Part shown: piece after piece, positions 1 to 5,650 of the stretch | Position numbering within the stretch: the first letter of the stretch is position 1 | Layout: each line of letters opens with the position of its first letter | Assembly: GCA_902767395.1 (NCBI GenBank) | Contig: CACXHI010000123.1 | Span: forward strand, 1-5,650 | Source: Oscillospiraceae bacterium | GTDB taxonomy: Bacteria > Bacillota > Clostridia > Oscillospirales > Oscillospiraceae | DNA length: 5,650 nt | Direction: 5' to 3' | Notes under the pieces: model-generated | The model's database searches: none | Seen by the model: the letters and a program-made list of their open reading frames with translations, nothing else | Told to the model about the DNA's origin: nothing | Position numbers and translations under genes: made by a program

Positions 1-285
1 GAGGAAGACGTCTGCGCCGACGGCGTCTGGCAGCGGTACTTCACCCGTCAGCCCGAGCCCTTCACCCGGGAAGAGCAGCGCGCCTACCTGGCCGGCGTCA
101 AGGACGTTGCCCTTGGCTCCGATGCCTTCTTCCCCTTCTTCGACAACATCGAACGTGCCTTCCGTAGCGGCGTCAAGTATATCGCAGAGCCAGGCGGCTC
201 CATCCGTGATGATGCGGTGATCGACTGCTGCAACCGTCACGACATGGTGATGTGCTTCACCGGAATGCGGCTGTTCCACCATTGA
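1..285 (+). CDS. purH: AICAR transformylase (phosphoribosylaminoimidazolecarboxamide formyltransferase), C-terminal part, 5' end outside window
   Basis: The frame is open from the first base and ends at TGA 283-285, giving the last 94 residues of the protein. The enzyme moves a formyl group from 10-formyltetrahydrofolate to AICAR, making FAICAR, the penultimate step to IMP in the cytoplasm. Visible signatures are SDAFFPF (window residues 40-46), DNIERA (48-53), a KYIAEPGGSIRDD segment (59-71) and the C-terminal FTGMRLFHH (86-94), all typical of the AICAR transformylase domain. The RLFHH ending and the spacer before SDAFFPF resemble human ATIC more than E. coli PurH, which from memory ends in RHFRH. 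Such proteins in Clostridia are often transformylase-only (about 390 residues), with IMP cyclohydrolase encoded separately. The missing 5' end prevents telling whether a cyclohydrolase domain is fused here. The stop lies 21 bases before purD, consistent with co-transcription. Family assignment is firm; domain architecture is open. Confidence 0.93.
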   Translation, partial: EEDVCADGVWQRYFTRQPEPFTREEQRAYLAGVKDVALGSDAFFPFFDNIERAFRSGVKYIAEPGGSIRDDAVIDCCNRHDMVMCFTGMRLFHH

Positions 286-294
286 TCCGCCGTT

Positions 295-300
295 GAGGAG
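295..300 (+). promoter_or_regulatory. Ribosome binding site of purD
   Basis: GAGGAG lies six bases upstream of the ATG at 307, a near-ideal Shine-Dalgarno position. It sits in the 21-base gap after the transformylase stop and supports the chosen purD start. The gap is too short and featureless to hold a separate promoter or terminator. Confidence 0.85.
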
Positions 301-306
301 AAGCAA

Positions 307-1575
307 ATGAGAGTCATGGTAATTGGCGGCGGCGGCCGTGAGCACGCCATCGTCAAAAAACTGAAGGAAAGCGAACGCGTGACTGAGCTCTATTGCCTGC
401 CCGGAAACGGCGGCATCGGGCGTGACGCGATTTGTGTCAATATCGGCGCGACGGATCTGGATGGAATTCTGGCCTTCGCCAAAGAGAAGCAGATCGACTA
501 TGCCGTAGTCGGACCGGACGATCCGCTGGCGCTTGGTGCAGTGGATCTGCTGGAGGAAGCAGGCGTTGCCTGCTTCGGCCCGCGCAAGAATGCTGCCGTC
601 ATCGAGTCCAGCAAGGTCTTCGCCAAGAATCTGATGAAGCGGTATCACATTCCGACCGCTCGCTATGAGACGTTTACGGAGATGGACGCAGCGCTTGCTT
701 ATTTGCAGACGGCGTCCATGCCCATCGTCGTCAAGGCCGACGGTCTGGCGCTGGGCAAGGGTGTTCTGATTGCGCAGACGCTCCCTGAGGCCGAGCAGGC
801 CGTGCGCGCCATGATGGCGGACAAGCGCTTCGGCAAAAGCGGCGAGCGCATCGTAATCGAGGAGTTCTTGGAGGGACCGGAGGTTTCTGTGCTCTCCTTC
901 ACCGATGGGAAAACCGTCGTTCCGATGGTTTCCTCGATGGATCACAAGCGGGCAGGGGAGGGCGATACCGGCCTCAATACCGGCGGTATGGGAACCGTTG
1001 CCCCGAACCCCTGTTTCAGCCCTGCTGTGGCGGAGCGCTGCATGCAGGAAATCTTCCTGCCCACGATCCGCGCCATGGCAGAGGAGGGAAGAACCTTCCG
1101 GGGCTGTCTTTATTTCGGCCTGATGCTGACAAAGGACGGCCCGAAGGTGATTGAATACAATTGCCGTTTTGGAGACCCCGAAACGCAGGTGGTTCTGCCG
1201 CTGCTCAAGACCGACCTTCTGACGGTCATGCAGGCAGTCACCGAGGGACGTTTGGCAGATTGCCCGGTGGAGTTCTCCGCACAGGCAGCGGCCTGCGTCA
1301 TCATGGCGTCGAAGGGCTATCCCGGCTCCTATGAAAAAGGCTTCCCCATCACGATTCCAGATGCGGATTGGGAGCATGTCTATGTGGCCGGGGCCAAGGA
1401 GCGGGACGGGGAGCTGGTGACGTCCGGCGGGCGCGTACTCGGCGTTACCGCCGTGGCGAATACGCTGCCGCAGGCGCTGCATGACGCCTATGAAAGAGTA
1501 GAACGCATCCATTTTGAGAACGAATATTACCGCCGCGATATTGGACAAAGAGCGCTTGCGGCGGAGGAGGCCTGA
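307..1575 (+). CDS. purD: Phosphoribosylamine--glycine ligase (GAR synthetase)
   Basis: PurD joins glycine to 5-phosphoribosylamine with ATP, giving glycinamide ribonucleotide, ADP and phosphate, the second step of de novo purine synthesis. The product is 422 residues, normal for monofunctional bacterial PurD, with no fused PurM or PurN domain. The N-terminal domain opens with GGGGREHA (residues 7-14) and PGNGG (32-36). GPDDPLALG (69-77) matches the usual GPE.PL.AG motif with D in place of E. The ATP-grasp domain follows: SSKVFAK (101-107), KADGLALGKGV (143-153), EEFLEGPEVS (185-194), DHKRAGEGDTGLNTGGMG (212-229), and the metal-binding EYNCRFGDPETQ (283-294) with E283 and N285. The start is set by the conserved MRVMVIGGGGREHA and the ribosome binding site at 295-300. 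No frameshift or missing key residue is seen. The stop abuts the purL start. Confidence 0.98.
   Translation: MRVMVIGGGGREHAIVKKLKESERVTELYCLPGNGGIGRDAICVNIGATDLDGILAFAKEKQIDYAVVGPDDPLALGAVDLLEEAGVACFGPRKNAAVIESSKVFAKNLMKRYHIPTARYETFTEMDAALAYLQTASMPIVVKADGLALGKGVLIAQTLPEAEQAVRAMMADKRFGKSGERIVIEEFLEGPEVSVLSFTDGKTVVPMVSSMDHKRAGEGDTGLNTGGMGTVAPNPCFSPAVAERCMQEIFLPTIRAMAEEGRTFRGCLYFGLMLTKDGPKVIEYNCRFGDPETQVVLPLLKTDLLTVMQAVTEGRLADCPVEFSAQAAACVIMASKGYPGSYEKGFPITIPDADWEHVYVAGAKERDGELVTSGGRVLGVTAVANTLPQALHDAYERVERIHFENEYYRRDIGQRALAAEEA
1563..1570 (+). promoter_or_regulatory. Ribosome binding site of purL, inside the end of purD
   Basis: GGAGGAGG, a near-perfect anti-16S match, lies in the last codons of purD with five bases (CCTGA) before the ATG at 1576. 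Those five bases include the purD stop. Ribosomes finishing purD are therefore positioned to restart on purL, which suggests translational coupling (inference). Confidence 0.85.
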
Positions 1576-4500
1576 ATGGTACATCGTATCTTTGTGGAAA
1601 AGAAACCTGCCTACGCGCAGGAGGCGGAGGCGCTGCTGCGGGAGCTGACCGGCTTTTTGGGCATCCAAGGACTGAAAAAGGTTCGACTGCTCAACCGCTA
1701 TGATGCAGAGAATGTCTCCGCAGCGCAGTTTGAGGCTGCTGTCCCCACGGTGTTTTCCGAGCCGCAGGTGGACCTTGCGACCCCAACGGCGGAGCTGTCC
1801 GGCGCGGACGCCGTCTTCGCCGTGGAGTTTCTGCCCGGTCAGTTCGATCAGCGCGCAGACTCCGCTGCCCAGTGCATCCAGCTTACCTTCCAGTCGGAAC
1901 GTCCCCTGATTCGCTCTGCAAAGGTCTATGCCCTCTACGGAGCGCTGTCCCAGGAGGATCTGAACCGTATCAAGAAATACGTGATCAACCCCGTCGAGGC
2001 CAGAGAAGCCTCTCTTGAATTGCCCCAGACGCTGAAGACAGCCTATGAGATTCCCGAGACCGTGCGTACCCTCGAGGGCTTCCGCGATCTGTCGGAGGAG
2101 GGCCTGCGGGAGATGATCCGTGATTACGGTTTGGCGATGGATGAGGCGGACATCGCGTTTTGCCGGAGCTATTTCCGCTCCGAGCGCCGCGACCCCACAA
2201 TCACAGAACTGCGCATGATCGACACCTACTGGTCCGACCACTGCCGTCACACCACCTTCCACACCATCATTGATCAGGTCAGCTTCGAGGACCCCGAGCT
2301 GCAAAAGACCTACGAGGATTATCTGGCCCTGCGCCGTGCGCTGAAACGGCACAAGCCGCCCTGCCTGATGGACGTTGCCACCATTGCCGTCCGCTATCTG
2401 AAAAAGAGCGGCAAGCTCGACAAGCTGGACGAGTCGGAGGAGATCAACGCCTGTACCGTCAAGATCAACGTGGAGGTGGACGGCAAGCAGGAGCCTTGGC
2501 TTCTGCTGTTCAAGAACGAAACCCACAATCATCCCACGGAAATTGAACCCTTTGGCGGCGCCGCTACCTGCATCGGCGGTGCGATCCGCGACCCGCTTTC
2601 CGGCCGCGCCTACGTCTACGGCGCGATGCGCGTGACCGGCGCGGCGGACCCGACGGTTCCCGTGGCTGACACCATTCCCGGCAAGCTTCCGCAGAGAAAG
2701 CTTGTCACCACAGCCGCCGCCGGTTATTCCTCCTACGGCAACCAGATCGGCCTTGCCACAGGTCTGGTCGAGGAGCTTTATCATCCCGGCTACGCCGCAA
2801 AACGGATGGAGATCGGCGCGGTGATTGCCGCCGCGCCACAGGCGAACGTCCGGCGAGAGCGTCCCCAGCCCGGCGACGTTGTGATTCTGCTCGGCGGAAG
2901 CACTGGGCGCGACGGCATTGGCGGCGCCACCGGCTCCTCCAAGGCGCACACCGCCCACTCTGTGGAAACCTGCGGCGCAGAGGTGCAAAAGGGCAACGCG
3001 CCCGAGGAGCGCAAGCTCCAGCGCCTGTTCCGCAACCCCGAGGCTGCTCGCCTGATTAAACGCTGCAACGACTTCGGCGCAGGCGGCGTCAGTGTCGCCA
3101 TTGGCGAGCTTGCCGACGGACTGCGCATCGACCTGAACGCTGTGCCCCGCAAGTACGAGGGACTCGACGGGACGGAGCTTGCCATTTCCGAGTCACAGGA
3201 GCGGATGGCCGTTGTGGTCGAGGCGGACGACGCGGACCGCTTCCTCGCCTTGGCGGAGGAGGAGAACCTGCAAGCCTGCGTCGTGGCCGTCGTCACGGAG
3301 TCTCCCAGACTGGTGATGGACTGGAACGGCAACCGAATCGTCGATCTGAGCCGCGAGTTCCTGAATTCCAACGGCGCGGAAAAGCACATCACAATCGAAA
3401 CCGGCTGCCCGTCCCGGCTGCCGGAGCTTCCGGAGACCGATTTTGTGGCAGCCTGTGAGCAGACGGCAAACGACCTGAATCTCTGCTCTCACCGTGGTCT
3501 GTCGGAGCGCTTTGATTCCACCATCGGCGCGGGAACGGTGCTTATGCCCTTTGGCGGCAAGCATCAGCTTACCCCCGCGCAGGCAATGGTCCATAAGATT
3601 TCCGTTGAGCGCGGACACACGGACGACTGTTCCATTATGGCATTCGGCTTCGATCCGTACCTCTCCGAGCGCAGTCCCTACCATGCGGCCTATCTCGCGG
3701 TTGTGGATTCCGTTTCCAAGCTGATTGCTTCCGGTGCGAAGTTTGAGGACGTTTACCTGACCTTCCAGGAGTATTTCGAGAAGCCCGGCCGCGATCCCAA
3801 GCGTTGGGGCAAGCCGCTGTCCGCACTGCTCGGCGCATTCCGGGCGCAGATGGATCTCGGCATCGGCGCCATTGGAGGCAAGGATTCCATGAGCGGAACC
3901 TTTGAAAACCTTGATGTTCCTCCCACGCTGGTCAGCTTTGCCGTTACCACCGACAAGGTCGGCAATATCCAATCTCCTGAGTTCAAGAAGGCAGGGAATT
4001 CTGTCGTTCTGCTTGCCCCGCAGCGCGACGGAAACGGCCTGCCCAAGCCCAATTCTCTGATGTCCGTGTTTGATCGGATCACGAAGCTTCAGCGCGAGGG
4101 CAAGCTGGTTTCCTGCTACGCCATTGGCGCCGGCGGAATTCTGGAGGCCGTGATGAAGATGGCTTTCGGCAACGGCTTCGGCTTCCGCTTTGCGGAGGAT
4201 CTGACTGTTTCCGAGCTTCGTGGCAGGCAGTACGGATCCTTCCTTGCGGAGATTACCGAGCCCATTGCTGATGCGAAGCCAATCGGCACGGTCAGTTCCG
4301 AGCCCTCTTTCGTCCTTGGCAGCGCGTGCGTTGCGGCGCGGACTCTGCAAGATGCGTGGGAGCACTGTCTGGAGTCCGTCTATCCCTGCGGGCTGGATCA
4401 GCCTGTGAAGGAGCTTCCCAACCTCTGCTTCCATGCGGAGAAGCGGGTTGCCCCCGCCGTTCGATGTGCCCGTCCCAAGGTCCTGATCCCGGCCTTCCCC

Positions 4501-5277
4501 GGCACGAACTGTGAGTACGACAGTGCCAAGGCAGTCCGTGACGCTGGGGCCGAGGCGGAGATTCTGGTGGTCAACAACCTCTCCGCCGACGGCATCCGCC
4601 GGTCCGTGGACCGTTTTGCGGAGCTGCTGCATCAGTCGCAGATCGTGTTCATTCCCGGCGGCTTCTCGGGCGGAGATGAGCCGGACGGCAGCGGAAAATT
4701 CATCACAGCCTTCTTCCGCAACGCTGCGATTCGTGAGGGCGTGACGGAGCTGCTGGAGCGCCGCGACGGCCTGATGCTCGGCGTCTGCAACGGGTTCCAA
4801 GCCCTTGTTAAGCTGGGCTTGGTTCCCTACGGGAAAATTATCGACGCCGATGAGAACAGCCCGACGCTGACCTTTAACACCATTGGCAGACACCAGTCGC
4901 GCATCGTGCGCACCCGGATCGTTTCCAATCAGTCTCCGTGGTTCGCCAAGCTGCACGTCGGTGACGTGGTCAATGTCCCCATCTCCCACGGGGAAGGCCG
5001 CTTCATCTGTCCCGAGTCCCTGCTTCGTCAGTTGGTGGAGAAGGGCCAGATTGCCACGCAGTACGTGGATCTTAACGGAAATGCGACAGACGATCTTCAC
5101 TTCAATCCCAATGGCTCCGTGCTTGCCATTGAGGGCATCACTTCGCCGGATGGCCGTGTGCTGGGCAAGATGGGTCACAGCGAGCGCGTCGGCGCCGGAC
5201 TGTACCGGAACGTCCCCGGCGATTATGACAGCCACCTCTTTGAAGCGGCGGTGGAATACTTCCGCGGCGCTGTCTGA
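1576..5277 (+). CDS. purL: Phosphoribosylformylglycinamidine (FGAM) synthase, single-chain form with C-terminal glutaminase
   Basis: PurL converts formyl-GAR, glutamine and ATP to FGAM, glutamate, ADP and phosphate, step four of purine synthesis. The 1233 residues carry on one chain what many Firmicutes encode as PurS, PurL and PurQ. A PurS-like N-terminal region (about 1-150) includes FLPGQFDQRADSA (85-97), followed by a linker to about 210. The first synthetase half has SDHCRH (220-225), KNETHNHPTEIEPFGG (313-328), GGSTGRDGIGGATGSS (440-455), NDFGAGGVS (498-506) and SESQERM (538-544). The second half has MPFGGKHQLTP (657-667) and GGKDSMSGTF (767-776). The class I glutaminase domain (about 967-1233) has PAFPGTNCEYD (972-982), PGGFSGGDEPDGSGKF (1027-1042), the nucleophile C1071 in LGVCNGFQ, SHGEGRF (1137-1143), and H1201/E1203 in GHSER completing the triad. 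Length and motifs fit the shorter single-chain clade of Clostridia rather than the roughly 1295-residue E. coli type. The start is supported by the ribosome binding site at 1563-1570. It appears intact. Confidence 0.98.
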   Translation: MVHRIFVEKKPAYAQEAEALLRELTGFLGIQGLKKVRLLNRYDAENVSAAQFEAAVPTVFSEPQVDLATPTAELSGADAVFAVEFLPGQFDQRADSAAQCIQLTFQSERPLIRSAKVYALYGALSQEDLNRIKKYVINPVEAREASLELPQTLKTAYEIPETVRTLEGFRDLSEEGLREMIRDYGLAMDEADIAFCRSYFRSERRDPTITELRMIDTYWSDHCRHTTFHTIIDQVSFEDPELQKTYEDYLALRRALKRHKPPCLMDVATIAVRYLKKSGKLDKLDESEEINACTVKINVEVDGKQEPWLLLFKNETHNHPTEIEPFGGAATCIGGAIRDPLSGRAYVYGAMRVTGAADPTVPVADTIPGKLPQRKLVTTAAAGYSSYGNQIGLATGLVEELYHPGYAAKRMEIGAVIAAAPQANVRRERPQPGDVVILLGGSTGRDGIGGATGSSKAHTAHSVETCGAEVQKGNAPEERKLQRLFRNPEAARLIKRCNDFGAGGVSVAIGELADGLRIDLNAVPRKYEGLDGTELAISESQERMAVVVEADDADRFLALAEEENLQACVVAVVTESPRLVMDWNGNRIVDLSREFLNSNGAEKHITIETGCPSRLPELPETDFVAACEQTANDLNLCSHRGLSERFDSTIGAGTVLMPFGGKHQLTPAQAMVHKISVERGHTDDCSIMAFGFDPYLSERSPYHAAYLAVVDSVSKLIASGAKFEDVYLTFQEYFEKPGRDPKRWGKPLSALLGAFRAQMDLGIGAIGGKDSMSGTFENLDVPPTLVSFAVTTDKVGNIQSPEFKKAGNSVVLLAPQRDGNGLPKPNSLMSVFDRITKLQREGKLVSCYAIGAGGILEAVMKMAFGNGFGFRFAEDLTVSELRGRQYGSFLAEITEPIADAKPIGTVSSEPSFVLGSACVAARTLQDAWEHCLESVYPCGLDQPVKELPNLCFHAEKRVAPAVRCARPKVLIPAFPGTNCEYDSAKAVRDAGAEAEILVVNNLSADGIRRSVDRFAELLHQSQIVFIPGGFSGGDEPDGSGKFITAFFRNAAIREGVTELLERRDGLMLGVCNGFQALVKLGLVPYGKIIDADENSPTLTFNTIGRHQSRIVRTRIVSNQSPWFAKLHVGDVVNVPISHGEGRFICPESLLRQLVEKGQIATQYVDLNGNATDDLHFNPNGSVLAIEGITSPDGRVLGKMGHSERVGAGLYRNVPGDYDSHLFEAAVEYFRGAV

Positions 5278-5330
5278 GTGCCGGAGTCTGGCAAACAACG
5301 ACCAAACCGAAAGCAAAGGAGCGCAAAAAC
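5278..5330 (+). other. purL-guaB spacer with T-free, A-rich leader
   Basis: This 53-base gap is the longest non-coding stretch in the window. Bases 5290-5330 contain no T at all, and 21 of the last 40 bases are A. A -10 box therefore cannot lie close upstream of guaB. A weak hairpin is possible at 5279-5293 (TGCCGG/CTGGCA with one G-T wobble and a 3-base loop), but no T-run follows, so it is not a standard intrinsic terminator. The likely reading is an unstructured translation leader within one operon. It could instead be the end of a longer leader from a promoter inside purL, although none was recognised there. Confidence 0.6.
5315..5321 (+). promoter_or_regulatory. Ribosome binding site of guaB
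   Basis: AAAGGAG lies nine bases before the ATG at 5331. The spacing is acceptable and the surrounding sequence is A-rich and likely unstructured. It supports the start chosen for guaB. Confidence 0.85.
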
Positions 5331-5650
5331 ATGGCAACTTTTATTTCTGAACCCTCCCGTACTTTTAACGAATATCTGTTGATTCCCGGTTATTCCTCTG
5401 CAGAATGCGTTCCCGCCAACGTCAGTCTTCGCACGCCTCTGGTAAAACACCGCAGGGGCGAGGAGCCTGCAATCAGTTTGAACGTCCCGCTGGTTTCCGC
5501 CATTATGCAGGCCGTCTCCGATGATCGGCTTGCCGTGGCGCTGGCGACTGAGGGCGGCGTCTCCTTCATCTTTGGCTCCCAGTCTGTCGAGAGCGAGGCT
5601 GCCATGGTCAAAAGGGCCAAGGACTACAAGGCGGGCTTCGTCCGCAGCGA
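5331..5650 (+). CDS. guaB: IMP dehydrogenase, N-terminal part, 3' end outside window
   Basis: IMP dehydrogenase oxidises IMP to XMP with NAD+, the first committed step to GMP. Only 106 complete codons plus two bases are present. Family features are TFNEYLLIPG (residues 11-20), LNVPLVSAIMQAVSDD (50-65), ALATEGGVSFIFGSQS (70-85) and AAMV (90-93), matching the first strands and helices of the IMPDH barrel before the CBS-domain insertion. The catalytic cysteine loop and CBS domains lie beyond the window. Compared with the common bacterial form (VSAAMD, GGIGIIH), this protein has VSAIMQ and GGVSFIFGSQ and an extra stretch around KHRRGEEPA (39-47). These traits closely recall the Tritrichomonas foetus enzyme as I remember it. 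GMP reductase is a related alternative, but the N-terminal motifs favour IMPDH. The start is set by the ribosome binding site at 5315-5321 and by the position of TFNEYLL. Confidence 0.94.
   Translation, partial: MATFISEPSRTFNEYLLIPGYSSAECVPANVSLRTPLVKHRRGEEPAISLNVPLVSAIMQAVSDDRLAVALATEGGVSFIFGSQSVESEAAMVKRAKDYKAGFVRS

Noticed and set aside
326..337. A short GGC-repeat run near the start of purD, considered as a repeat.
   Set aside because: It encodes the conserved GGGG of the PurD N-terminal nucleotide-binding loop, so it is explained by protein function.
2790..3392. A 200-codon minus-strand open frame inside purL, with a serine- and arginine-rich product.
   Set aside because: It lies fully within the conserved synthetase core of purL, has a low-complexity Ser/Arg/Ala composition typical of off-frame translation of GC-rich DNA, and shows no domain.
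5240..5268. A TTGAAG sequence near the end of purL, considered as a -35 box for a guaB promoter.
   Set aside because: At the expected 17-base spacing the -10 position reads CGCGGC, which is not promoter-like. GAATAC at 5254-5259 is too close to serve.
5279..5293. A possible hairpin (TGCCGG/CTGGCA) just after the purL stop, considered as a terminator.
   Set aside because: The stem is only six pairs including a G-T wobble, and the following sequence is entirely free of T, so it lacks the U-tract of an intrinsic terminator.
3193..5337. A 714-codon open reading frame on the minus strand, covering the second half of purL and the guaB leader.
   Set aside because: It is in exact codon register with purL, so it stays open simply because purL uses no TTA, CTA or TCA codons over that stretch. 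It ends at the TCA codon of purL Ser540. The translated protein has no recognisable motifs, and the plus-strand frame encodes a fully conserved enzyme. It is a codon-bias shadow.
4883..5350. A 155-codon plus-strand frame overlapping the end of purL and the start of guaB.
   Set aside because: It is out of frame with both conserved genes, and its product is Ser/Arg/Pro-rich without motifs. The overlapping frames are clearly PurL glutaminase and IMPDH.

Overview
The window is a compact, single-strand run of purine nucleotide biosynthesis genes, all on the + strand. It contains the 3' end of an AICAR transformylase gene (purH-type), complete purD, complete purL in its single-chain form, and the 5' end of an IMP dehydrogenase gene (guaB). 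By eye the DNA is GC-rich, about 60%. The protein variants point to an anaerobic Firmicute of class Clostridia, most likely an Oscillospiraceae/Ruminococcaceae-like gut bacterium. The evidence is a one-chain PurL of 1233 residues, an AICAR transformylase ending in RLFHH, and an IMP dehydrogenase whose N-terminus contains TFNEYLLIPG. The taxonomic call is inference from remembered family patterns, not a search result.

Layout: positions 1-285 hold the last 94 codons of the AICAR transformylase. A 21-base gap with a strong ribosome binding site leads to purD (307-1575). The purD stop is immediately followed by the purL start (TGAATG, 1573-1578), with the purL ribosome binding site inside the last codons of purD. 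purL fills 1576-5277. A 53-base spacer follows; its last 41 bases contain no T, are rich in A, and carry a ribosome binding site. guaB begins at 5331 and runs off the window after 106 full codons. No stretch over 300 bases lacks a gene. No tRNA, rRNA, mobile element, CRISPR array, riboswitch or convincing terminator was seen.

The products serve one pathway. PurD makes glycinamide ribonucleotide (GAR). PurL converts formyl-GAR to formylglycinamidine ribonucleotide using glutamine and ATP. The AICAR transformylase carries out the penultimate step to IMP. IMP dehydrogenase then commits IMP to guanine nucleotides. Tight spacing, coupled starts and the lack of terminators suggest one transcription unit.

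I see no previously undescribed system. The points of interest are lineage variants: a eukaryote-like (ATIC-like) transformylase C-terminus, an IMP dehydrogenase resembling the Tritrichomonas foetus enzyme, and a T-free leader before guaB. A 714-codon open frame on the opposite strand of purL is best explained by codon bias.
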